From Candidatus Bathyarchaeota archaeon (lineage in GTDB: Archaea > Thermoproteota > Bathyarchaeia > Bathyarchaeales > Bathycorpusculaceae): a stretch of DNA of 6,283 nucleotides. Positions 1 through 5,991 of this stretch are shown here, piece by piece. Made by a program: the position numbers and the translations under genes. Every line of letters begins with the position of its first letter. The first letter of the stretch is position 1. Where the stretch lies: the NCBI GenBank assembly GCA_016649625.1, contig JAENXI010000055.1:1-6283 (forward strand), in the 5' to 3' direction. The notes below the pieces were generated by a model. The model was not told where the DNA came from and made no database searches. It saw nothing but the letters and a program-made list of their open reading frames with translations.

Positions 1-296
1 TATTTTTTTAATGTTGTACTATCATAAAAATGCTTAGATTTGTATACTACAAACATTACAAAAACAGTTAATGTCGAAAAATAACCTTATTAAAGCCAAA
101 TTATTAACTCATTTTTTATTCTGAAACCACATGAACCAGATATAATAACAAAAATATTACTACTAAAAATTAAAAATTTAGATAATAAATGAAAATTGCC
201 CATCATAATTTTAAAAGTTAAGAAATCTTTTTTAAAAAAATAAAAAAATTGTGTTCATAATCCTTAAAAAAAAACAAAATCGTAAAAAAAGGAAAA
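1..296. other. AT-rich spacer with no supported gene
   Basis: The stretch is dominated by A and T homopolymer runs, with stops frequent in all frames I read. The longest ATG-started frame I noticed codes for about ten residues (from about 189) and lacks a ribosome binding site. A/T-only segments around 225-250 could act as a TATA element for the small ORF that follows, but nothing distinguishes them from background. The base composition rises noticeably only from about 340 on, inside the small ORF. Confidence 0.5.
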
Positions 297-464
297 GTGT
301 TAAAAAATCGAAAAAAAATTTCGAACATCCATCGAAGAAACTTGACAAACACTTCGCATGGTGATTATCAACGGTCTTTATATGGGGCCCTGGTTATCCC
401 CATGGGAAGTCTCTTAGGGATATGTATCGGAGTTCAAATTGGGCTTATTATTGAATTTAGTTAA
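297..464 (+). CDS. Small glycine-zipper single-pass membrane protein (putative, 55 aa)
   Basis: I do not recognise a named family. Read from the GTG at 297, the frame gives 55 residues: a basic N-terminus (about residues 1-15, rich in Lys and Arg), a polar linker, then one hydrophobic segment at about residues 28-53. That segment holds Gly at residues 36, 40, 44 and 48, an exact GxxxGxxxGxxxG zipper preceded by an IPMG turn. Positive-inside charge plus a glycine zipper is typical of small proteins whose helices pack or oligomerise in membranes. The coding part is visibly richer in G and C than its surroundings, as the other genes are. The start is uncertain: GTG 297 has only a weak AAGGA 3 nt upstream, and TTG 342 would give 40 residues and keep the helix. 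Stop TAA is at 462-464, followed by T-runs and an A8/T8 hairpin. It could instead be the surviving end of a longer zipper protein, or a structured RNA. Confidence 0.45.
   Translation: MLKNRKKISNIHRRNLTNTSHGDYQRSLYGALVIPMGSLLGICIGVQIGLIIEFS
320..336. repeat. Dyad TTCGA-N7-TCGAA
   Basis: A 17-bp inverted repeat with arms TTCGA and TCGAA and a 7-nt spacer, matching the arms of the dyad at 3125-3140. An additional TCGAAA at 308-313 can pair with TTTCGA at 319-324. It lies inside the small ORF if that starts at GTG 297, or just upstream if it starts at TTG 342. Confidence 0.3.
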
Positions 465-495
465 TTTTTTGCTATATTTCATGATCAAAATCATT

Positions 496-518
496 AAAAA
501 AAACGGGTTCTTTTTTTT
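496..518 (+). terminator. A8/T8 hairpin, intrinsic-terminator-like
   Basis: An A8 run at 496-503 and a T8 run at 511-518 are separated by a 7-nt loop (cgggttc), giving an all-A:U stem that ends in U. A second small hairpin, ATGAT-caaa-ATCAT (481-494), lies just before it, and further T-runs are at 465-470 and 534-540. Archaeal polymerase terminates well at T-tracts. The likely customer is the small ORF ending at 464. The element is symmetric and could work on either strand. Confidence 0.4.
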
Positions 519-683
519 GATATTTTTATTCGATTTTTTTCTTATAAAAATTTGGTTAAGAAATTAAAATAAACTCTAATTTGAGCCCTATTTACTTAAT
601 GGAGTTGTTTGAAACGTCGTAATATTTATTTCTTCCCCCACATGTTCCATTTGAGATATATTGTTGATTTTGAAATAACTGCT
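519..683. other. AT-rich spacer upstream of lonB
   Basis: No convincing gene is visible. Frames starting at ATG 600 and ATG 642 end after 7 and 17 residues and have no ribosome binding site. A minus-strand frame starting at 650 reads about 20 residues before a stop and is not supported by anything else. A C-rich run (ccccc, 635-639) is the only conspicuous local feature. Confidence 0.4.
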
Positions 684-692
684 TTTATTATT
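683..692 (+). promoter_or_regulatory. Possible TATA box for lonB
   Basis: The sequence TTTATTATTT resembles an archaeal TATA box. An initiation site about 26 bp downstream would fall near 710-716, just before the GGAG site at 717 and the TTG at 731. That geometry supports the shorter lonB start and a short leader. In such an AT-rich region this is a weak call. Confidence 0.3.
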
Positions 693-716
693 TGAAGCAT
701 GTTCCTACTGGACATT

Positions 717-722
717 GGAGAG
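717..722 (+). promoter_or_regulatory. Ribosome binding site deciding the lonB start
   Basis: GGAGAG lies 8 nt before the TTG at 731. The alternative TTG at 692 has no purine-rich element in front of it. This site is the main reason for choosing 731. Confidence 0.5.
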
Positions 723-730
723 TATACAGT

Positions 731-2959
731 TTGTCTTTTGATTATTTTGGATCAGGTTCCGAGACCTTAAATCAAAGTGTACAAGAAGGAAACCATAAGG
801 TTCTCTGGAATTGGGGAAAATTCAAAACTACAGAAGGTTTTCCTATAAATGAAAGCTTGCTGAATCAAGTTATAGGACAAGAGACAGCTCTAAATGAATG
901 TTTTTTATGTCTGACCGAATGGGTTCATAAACTAAAAAACTTAGAAAAAACTCAATGGTATAATAGTTGGAATAACCCTGATGCAGATAAGCCGTCAGCA
1001 AAAACAATGATTAGTCCAGGTCCTTATTTGTTGCTTTTGGGTGATCCGGGAACTGGAAAATCATTGCTTGGAAGAGCTTTATCTGAAAAACTTACTAACG
1101 TGTATAAAGAAAATGGAATTAAACTCTTTGATGTTTGTTCTTGGAAGAATCAAGTTTTGCCAAGTAAACCCCGCGTTTCTATTCATAAAGCTGGTACTGG
1201 AAAAAAAATATTAAAAAAAGAAGAAATAAAAGATCTTAAACACAAATTTGTAACAAAAATTGGGATAAAAGCTATTCAAGTTCTTTTGCTTGGATTAGGA
1301 TTATTTCTTCTCGGGATAGGTTTTTATTTTATGACTCAGGCTTTGCAAACTTGGGCTGATAATCAACCTTACTTAGGGGATACAATTCAAAGTTTCTATA
1401 ACAATAATTTCTCAGAATATTTTATTGCTAGATTCATTAATTTTGTTCCTTTAACATTTATTCCAGGAGGAAGCCTAATTTTCTTCAGCGTATTAATTTG
1501 GTGGTTTTCTCGCTTAGGGGGAATGGGAGGTGCTAGAGGAGTTGGAGGAGCTAAACAAAGTGATGTTCCAAAACTCATTGTAGATAATGCGGTAAATAAA
1601 GCACCTTTCATTGATGCTACAGGTCATAAAAGCGCTCAACTTTTTGGGTCAGTTGCATGGGATCCATATCAAACAGGTGGTTTAGGAACACCTGAACATC
1701 AACGAGTAACAGCCGGAGATGTCCATATTGGCTCTATGGGGATATTATATATTGATGAGATTAAAAATTTAGATCCTGAGGAAGCTGTTACACTATTAAC
1801 TGTGTTAGAAGACGGACAACTTCCAATAACTTTAAGAGGCAGATGGGCTGGTGGAAATAGTTCAGCTATGGCAGTGGCAACAGAACCTGTTCCAACAATA
1901 ACATTTCTTGTAGGTGCAGGAAATTTTGATAGTATCGGACAGATTCATCCTGCATTAATGGATAGAATTTACGGGTATGGTAAAGTTGTTAGAATGAATA
2001 ATGATATGCCAAATACCATACAGAATCGCAGAAAATATGTGCAATTCATTGCTCAAGAAATTAAGCGTTTTACTTTGCTGCCTTTTGATCGAGAGGCATG
2101 CATAGAAATAGTGGAAGAAGGCAGACGAAGAAGTAATAAAAGAGCAGCTCTATCTACCCGATTTAGACCATTAATTTCTATAATCAAAACTTCAGCAACT
2201 TTAGCAATAAGTGAAAATTGTGAGATAGTCTTGAAACGTCATGTTTTAGAGGCTTTAAATGAACACTGCAAAACTATTCAAAAACAACTTTTAGAACATC
2301 AAATTCATGAAAGAGGAAAACTACTAGAAATTAAGCCGGAGGGTATCAAACTAGGGCAAATACATGGATTAGCAGTAGTTAATGATCCATATAGTGGTGA
2401 AATGACAGGCAGTGTTCTAGGTGTGAAAGCACAACTTGTCAAAAAAACAGAGCTTCCTAGAGATAAGCCACTAAAAGGTTACTATAATGTTACTGGTGTT
2501 GCAAAAGGACAAACATTTATTTCAGATAGTATTGCAAAGGTTAGAAGTGTAATTCTAAGAAAATATAGAGTAGATATTTCTCAAGATTATATGACTCATA
2601 TAGATTTTGCTCAATCATATGGTGTTGATGGGCCATCAGCAGGAGTGACGATGGCTATTTTGTTATGTTCTCTTATTGAAAGTAAACCAATACGACAAGA
2701 CGTGGCAGTGACTGGAGAAATAAACTTGAGTGTCAACGGAGCAATCCAAATTACAGCAGTAGGTGGAGTTCATGATAAAATAAAAGCCGCTGAAGCTTGG
2801 GGTTTTAAGAAAGTTGTTATTCCTAAAAAGAATTATTATCATTCAATAGATCCACGAGATTACTCAATTGAGGTGGTACCCGCAGCCACATTAGATGATT
2901 ACTTAAAGGAATGTTTAATTGAACAACATTTTCTCCAAGTTCCTATGAAGAAATATTAA
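731..2959 (+). CDS. lonB: Membrane-anchored ATP-dependent protease LonB
   Basis: This is a Lon-family AAA+ serine protease that degrades proteins at the inner face of the membrane (family role known; the function here is inferred). From TTG 731 it has 742 residues. In order: an N-terminal VIGQ motif (about 47-50); Walker A GDPGTGKS (104-111); two hydrophobic helices (about 177-201 and 237-260) between Walker A and B, the mark of archaeal LonB; Walker B ILYIDEI (338-344); sensor-1 Asn398 in GAGN; arginine-finger candidate Arg412 in LMDR; sensor-2 region around STR (475-477). The C-terminal protease domain has Ser636 in DGPSAG and Lys683 in GGVHDK, the Ser-Lys dyad. The residue before Ser is Pro, as in bacterial LonA, rather than the Asp usual in archaeal LonB (EGDSAS). 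A Trp-bearing insert of roughly 30 residues lies between VIGQ and Walker A. There is no ATG near the 5' end; TTG 692 would add 13 residues. The gene stands alone between two long spacers. Confidence 0.95.
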   Translation: MSFDYFGSGSETLNQSVQEGNHKVLWNWGKFKTTEGFPINESLLNQVIGQETALNECFLCLTEWVHKLKNLEKTQWYNSWNNPDADKPSAKTMISPGPYLLLLGDPGTGKSLLGRALSEKLTNVYKENGIKLFDVCSWKNQVLPSKPRVSIHKAGTGKKILKKEEIKDLKHKFVTKIGIKAIQVLLLGLGLFLLGIGFYFMTQALQTWADNQPYLGDTIQSFYNNNFSEYFIARFINFVPLTFIPGGSLIFFSVLIWWFSRLGGMGGARGVGGAKQSDVPKLIVDNAVNKAPFIDATGHKSAQLFGSVAWDPYQTGGLGTPEHQRVTAGDVHIGSMGILYIDEIKNLDPEEAVTLLTVLEDGQLPITLRGRWAGGNSSAMAVATEPVPTITFLVGAGNFDSIGQIHPALMDRIYGYGKVVRMNNDMPNTIQNRRKYVQFIAQEIKRFTLLPFDREACIEIVEEGRRRSNKRAALSTRFRPLISIIKTSATLAISENCEIVLKRHVLEALNEHCKTIQKQLLEHQIHERGKLLEIKPEGIKLGQIHGLAVVNDPYSGEMTGSVLGVKAQLVKKTELPRDKPLKGYYNVTGVAKGQTFISDSIAKVRSVILRKYRVDISQDYMTHIDFAQSYGVDGPSAGVTMAILLCSLIESKPIRQDVAVTGEINLSVNGAIQITAVGGVHDKIKAAEAWGFKKVVIPKKNYYHSIDPRDYSIEVVPAATLDDYLKECLIEQHFLQVPMKKY

Positions 2960-3102
2960 CACATTAATCTATTTAGCTATTAATTAATTGGATCAAATAT
3001 ATCTTCGTGAATTTTCAGTTTAACAAAGTAAAAAAATTAAAAAAAATATGAAAATTTACGTTTTAAATATTATTTGAGTATTAAATTATGTGCATATTTA
3101 CG

Positions 3103-3110
3103 TTTTTTTT
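3103..3110 (+). terminator. T8 tract, possible lonB terminator
   Basis: Eight consecutive T residues about 145 nt after the lonB stop fit the T-tract type of archaeal termination signal. No strong GC stem precedes it. The surrounding AT bias makes the call weak. Confidence 0.25.
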
Positions 3111-3124
3111 AACCTTTGTTAATG

Positions 3125-3140
3125 TTCGACTTAGTTCGAA
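3125..3140. repeat. Dyad TTCGA-N6-TCGAA
   Basis: A 16-bp inverted repeat with 5-bp arms and a 6-nt spacer. The same arms with a 7-nt spacer occur at 320-336, on the other side of lonB. It may be an operator half-site pair or chance; no T-run follows on the + strand, so a terminator role is unlikely. Confidence 0.3.
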
Positions 3141-3439
3141 TAAAAAAAGGTAAAAAAATAATTTAAATTATGATATTTTTAATTTATTTATCATCATTTT
3201 TACTAATTTAGATAGATATTTGATTTTTAGGTGAATTACTCCTCTTTTATAGGTTAATAAATAAAGTGAATTTAATTATTTAAGAGAGAAAAAAATCACA
3301 TATATACTACGAGTGTTTTCGTGCAATAAATATGACAGGTATTAATTTTTTAAAATTAAATACATTATAATTAAGATCGAAAAAAAAGAGATAGAAAAAT
3401 AATTAAAGCATTATCTACTAAAAGTATCTAGGTGAATAT

Positions 3440-3697
3440 ATGGGTATTTTAGCGTACGTTCTATTCAAGGTTGGCTCTGGATCAGAAAGAGAAGTATGTC
3501 AAAAACTAATAGAGTTAGATGAAGTGGTTCATGCTAACATTATTTTTGGAGAATACGATGTTGTTGCAAAGGTCAAAACTGATAATATTGACAAACTAGA
3601 AGAATTTGTATCTTACAAGGTAAGAAAAATATCCAATGTACTTGTGACTTCTACAATGATAGTTTCAAGAGAATATAAAAGAAAAATCAATTGTTAA
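3440..3697 (+). CDS. Stand-alone Lrp/AsnC ligand-binding (RAM) domain protein
   Basis: The 85-residue product matches the regulation-of-amino-acid-metabolism fold of Lrp/AsnC regulators: a first strand ILAYVLFKV, a helix around residues 16-26 (REVCQKLIELD), then a strand and turn at VHANIIFGEYDVVAKVK, where FGEYD corresponds to the conserved G-x-Y/F-D turn, a second helix around 49-59 and a closing strand LVTSTMIV. There is no helix-turn-helix, and only 85 codons between an AGGTGA site (3430-3435, 4 nt before ATG) and the stop, so it is not a truncated read of a longer frame. Such stand-alone RAM proteins form dimers or higher oligomers, may bind amino acids or other small effectors, and may pair with full-length Lrp regulators (known for the family). 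Its ligand and partner here cannot be told. It is separated from nnr by 132 nt with a T7 tract, so it is probably its own transcript. Confidence 0.88.
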   Translation: MGILAYVLFKVGSGSEREVCQKLIELDEVVHANIIFGEYDVVAKVKTDNIDKLEEFVSYKVRKISNVLVTSTMIVSREYKRKINC

Positions 3698-3728
3698 GAG
3701 CTTAATTGAATAATGGTTGTTTGTGTAA

Positions 3729-3735
3729 TTTTTTT
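3729..3735 (+). terminator. T7 tract after the RAM-domain gene
   Basis: Seven T residues start about 32 nt after the stop codon. A weak pairing of AGCTT (about 3700) with AAGCT (about 3740) brackets it. It fits an archaeal T-tract terminator but could be background. Confidence 0.3.
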
Positions 3736-3829
3736 AAAAAAGCTACGTTAGTTTTGTGATATCTTTATTATTTTTTGTGGATAGTTTTATCTTTTATTGT
3801 TTAGCATACTGTATTTAGAGGCTAAAGAA

Positions 3830-5380
3830 ATGGAAAACCGAAAGCAATCCGATAAAGTAATTTCTAGTAGAAAAATGCGAGCTTTGGAAATAAATAGTGA
3901 ATATTTTGGTATTTCTTTACTTCAACTTATGGAAAATGCAGGAAAAAATGTGGCCCAAGAAATAGCTTTGCGTTTTCCTAGTAAAAGAAAAGTTACAATT
4001 TTTTGTGGTTTAGGAGGAAATGGGGGAGATGGTTTTGTAGCTGCTCGTCATTTATTAGGTTTAGGATTTCAGATATCAGTAATTATAGTGGGAAATAGTA
4101 AGTTGATTAATCATAAAGCTTCTTTAAAAAATTGGAATGTTTTAAAGAATTTAAGTGATTATATTTCTATTACTGAAATTTCAGATAGTTCAGATATCCC
4201 AAATGTTAATGCAGAAATAATAATTGATGCAATACTAGGAACTGGAAATAAAGGAAAATTAAGACAACCTGTGAAAAAGATTGTTGAATTCATAAATACC
4301 TTAGATGCAGAAAAAGTGTCTATTGATATTCCAACGGGTTTAGATGCTGATACTGGAGAAACTTTAGGCGCTACAATAAAACCCAACCTAACGATAACTT
4401 TTCATAAGATAAAACCAGGATTAATTCATTCAAAATATTTTTGTGGAGAAATTATAGTAAGCGACATAGGTTTACCATTAGAGTTTGAAAAAATGGTTGG
4501 TCCTGGAGATGTGTCTCTTGTTTCTACTTCTCGAGCACTTAATTCTCATAAGGGGGATTTTGGAACCTTATTAGTTATTGGCGGTAGCACATTGTTCTCA
4601 GGTGCACCAGTCTTATCATCTCTTAGTGGACTACGAACAGGAGTTGATGTTGTTTATACTGCAAGTCCTGAAAAAACTGCTTTTGTCAATGCAGCAATGT
4701 CACCCAATTTGATTACAATTAAGCTTAAGGGTAAACATGTTAGTTCAAATAATCTAAATTCTCTAAGTTCGTTTATTAAAAAATCAGATGCTATTGTTTT
4801 AGGTCCAGGGTTAGGAATACATGAAGAGACTATTGAATTTATAGACTTATGTATAGACGAAATTGAAAAATTGGGAAAGCCACTTATTCTAGATGCAGAT
4901 GGAATTAATGCATTTTCCACATTTAAAAGATGTCTATCTAATCCATTTGTTATTACTCCTCATATTGGCGAATTTAAAAAACTCTCAGGAAACATATTAT
5001 CAAAAAATTTTGAAAAAAGAATTAAAGAAGTTAGAGAAATTTCCGCAAAACTAAATGCTGTTGTAGTATTAAAATGTGAAAAAGACATTATTAGTGACTC
5101 TAATAGGACTAAAATTAATTATACAGGTAATCCTGGAATGACTGTTGGTGGAACTGGAGATGTTCTTTCAGGAATTATTGGGGGATTAGTTGCACAAAAA
5201 AATGATCTTTTTGAATCCGCTGTAGCGGGTGCATATATTAATGGGGCTGCCGGGGATTTTGTGGCAGAAAAAATTGGATACCACCTTCTAGCTACCGATC
5301 TTTTGGATTGGATTCCTCGTGTATTAGAAAATCCAATGAGTCATATCAAGGTGAAAAATAGAAGTGGATGTCTCTCCTAG
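3830..5380 (+). CDS. nnr: Bifunctional NAD(P)H-hydrate epimerase / ADP-dependent NAD(P)H-hydrate dehydratase
   Basis: The enzyme repairs NADHX and NADPHX, damaged hydrated cofactors: the N-terminal YjeF_N domain interconverts R and S epimers, and the C-terminal ribokinase-like domain dehydrates the S form using ADP (known for the family). From ATG 3830 it has 516 residues, usual for the fusion. The N-domain (about 10-225) shows QLMENAG, the loop GLGGNGGDGFVAARHL (about 60-75), the conserved Asp in IIIDAILGTG (Asp133), and DIPTGLDADTGE. The C-domain (about 235-505) shows HKGDFGTLLVIGG, GPGLG (325-329), LILDADGINAF, TPHIGEF, and NPGMTVGGTGDVL with catalytic Asp444. The loop usually written GxGNNGGDG has Gly in place of the first Asn. 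A longer frame opens at TTG 3797, but GAGG at 3818-3821 lies 8 nt before ATG 3830, and the family normally starts close to the MRALE motif. The end overlaps tsr3, so the two are probably cotranscribed. Confidence 0.95.
   Translation: MENRKQSDKVISSRKMRALEINSEYFGISLLQLMENAGKNVAQEIALRFPSKRKVTIFCGLGGNGGDGFVAARHLLGLGFQISVIIVGNSKLINHKASLKNWNVLKNLSDYISITEISDSSDIPNVNAEIIIDAILGTGNKGKLRQPVKKIVEFINTLDAEKVSIDIPTGLDADTGETLGATIKPNLTITFHKIKPGLIHSKYFCGEIIVSDIGLPLEFEKMVGPGDVSLVSTSRALNSHKGDFGTLLVIGGSTLFSGAPVLSSLSGLRTGVDVVYTASPEKTAFVNAAMSPNLITIKLKGKHVSSNNLNSLSSFIKKSDAIVLGPGLGIHEETIEFIDLCIDEIEKLGKPLILDADGINAFSTFKRCLSNPFVITPHIGEFKKLSGNILSKNFEKRIKEVREISAKLNAVVVLKCEKDIISDSNRTKINYTGNPGMTVGGTGDVLSGIIGGLVAQKNDLFESAVAGAYINGAAGDFVAEKIGYHLLATDLLDWIPRVLENPMSHIKVKNRSGCLS
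5349..5354 (+). promoter_or_regulatory. Ribosome binding site for tsr3 inside the nnr coding region
   Basis: AGGTGA lies 9 nt before GTG 5364 and within the last codons of nnr. It is the same hexamer that precedes the RAM-domain gene. It supports GTG 5364 as the tsr3 start and translational coupling to nnr. Confidence 0.6.
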
Positions 5381-5891
5381 ATTAACTGTATATCATGCCA
5401 ATCAATGTGCTCCTAAAAGGTGTACTGGGTTAAAGCTTAAACGATTTGGTTTAGCAAGAGTTGTAAATAGGATTAGGTTTTTACCAAAACGTGCTATTGT
5501 ATTAAACCCTTTTTCTGAAATTGCTTTTTCTCCTTCTGATAAAGAAAGGCTTAAAGATTTTGGGTTAGTTGCTTTGGATTGCAGTTGGGAGCATGCTGAA
5601 AAAGTTATATTAAAACATGTTAAAGGTACCTCTAGGTGTTTACCAATATTATTTGCTGGCAATCCTGTTAATTATGGTAAAGCAACTAAATTGAATACTG
5701 TAGAAGCTTTAGCGGCAGGTCTTTATATTTCGGGTTTTAAAGAAAGAGCACAATCTATTTTATCAATTTTTTCGTGGGGACATAGTTTTCTCGAAATAAA
5801 TAATATTCTTTTGGAAAAATATGCAACTGCTAAAAGTAGTTTAGAAATTGTACAAATTCAAAATGAACTTATAAAAGATAGAAGCAGTTAA
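5364..5891 (+). CDS. tsr3: Tsr3-type 16S rRNA aminocarboxypropyltransferase
   Basis: Tsr3 transfers the 3-amino-3-carboxypropyl group of S-adenosylmethionine to a hypermodified uridine of small-subunit rRNA (the N1-methyl-pseudouridine near the decoding site; known for yeast and archaea), a late step in small-subunit maturation in the cytoplasm. The 175-residue product is of normal archaeal length. Visible family features are a Cys-rich start, HANQCAPKRCTGLKL (11-25); LNPFSEIAFSPSD (47-59); LDCSWEHAEKV (71-81), matching the DCSW signature; and a long conserved block from RCLPILFAGNPVNYGK (91-106) through KLNTVEALAAGLYISGF (109-125) to FSWGHSFLEIN (136-146). The fold is of the SPOUT-related type. 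The start is GTG, with AGGTGA 9 nt upstream. It overlaps nnr by 17 nt in another frame. A Tsr3 gene points to archaea rather than bacteria. Confidence 0.95.
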   Translation: MDVSPRLTVYHANQCAPKRCTGLKLKRFGLARVVNRIRFLPKRAIVLNPFSEIAFSPSDKERLKDFGLVALDCSWEHAEKVILKHVKGTSRCLPILFAGNPVNYGKATKLNTVEALAAGLYISGFKERAQSILSIFSWGHSFLEINNILLEKYATAKSSLEIVQIQNELIKDRSS

Positions 5892-5915
5892 GTGCTAAAA
5901 ACTGTGTTTTGGTGA

Positions 5916-5936
5916 TGCATTTGTATACAATGTGCA
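5916..5936. promoter_or_regulatory. Palindromic operator candidate upstream of the LysE-family gene
   Basis: A perfect 10-bp palindrome TTGTATACAA (5921-5930) is flanked by TGCA on both sides (5916-5919 and 5933-5936), with 1 and 2 intervening bases. The whole is a 21-bp imperfect dyad, 55-75 bp upstream of the exporter start and 25 bp after the tsr3 stop. Dyads of this size suit a dimeric regulator. The regulator is not identifiable. Confidence 0.4.
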
Positions 5937-5978
5937 ATAATATCCTCTTTCATCTTTATAGAGTATCTTATTTGATAG

Positions 5979-5984
5979 GGAGGT
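5979..5984 (+). promoter_or_regulatory. Strong ribosome binding site deciding an ATA start
   Basis: GGAGGT, the best Shine-Dalgarno match in the window, is separated by 7 nt from the ATA codon at 5992. No ATG, GTG or TTG lies at a fitting distance in the reading frame; the first in-frame TTG (6058) would cut off the first helix up to the PGP motif. Confidence 0.65.
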
Positions 5985-5991
5985 TAAAAAA

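Larger units (their letters stand above)
2960..3439. other. AT-rich spacer of 480 bp, no supported gene
   Basis: It contains T-tracts that may end lonB transcripts, an 11-bp direct repeat (ATTTACGTTTT at 3054-3064 and 3096-3106, 42 bp apart) and a TTCGA-N6-TCGAA dyad at 3125-3140. A small dyad ACGA-N6-TCGT lies near 3309-3322. Short ATG frames at 3088 (21 codons), 3169 (13 codons) and 3331 (12 codons) have no good ribosome binding site and are not called. A TATA-like ATTATAATT near 3365-3373 could serve the next gene. Confidence 0.5.

Noticed and set aside
40..47. TTGTATAC near the window start, shared with the palindrome at 5921.
   Set aside because: Only the left half is shared and no dyad is formed at 40; an 8-mer match of this composition is expected by chance.
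382..452. Possible structured RNA or tRNA: ATGGGG/CCCCAT and TATCCC/GGGATA pairings and a GTTCAAAT T-loop-like string in the GC-richer island.
   Set aside because: The T-stem around TTCAAAT does not pair, no anticodon arm or acceptor stem can be built, and the pairings exclude each other. The glycine-zipper reading frame explains the composition better.
588..650. Minus-strand frame of about 20 codons from an ATG at 650.
   Set aside because: No ribosome binding site, no family resemblance, and its upstream continuation is antisense to the lonB start.
1396..1611. Minus-strand open frame opposite lonB (and similar ones opposite nnr and tsr3).
   Set aside because: These mirror the codon pattern of the sense genes, show no family features and have no supporting initiation signals.
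3054..3106. 11-bp direct repeat ATTTACGTTTT, 42 bp apart.
   Set aside because: Too short and AT-biased to separate from background; 42 bp is close to four helical turns, but that alone is not evidence.
3088..3153. 21-codon ATG frame with a hydrophobic start and a basic end.
   Set aside because: Its hydrophobic part comes from a T8 tract and there is no Shine-Dalgarno site; such frames arise easily in AT-rich spacers.
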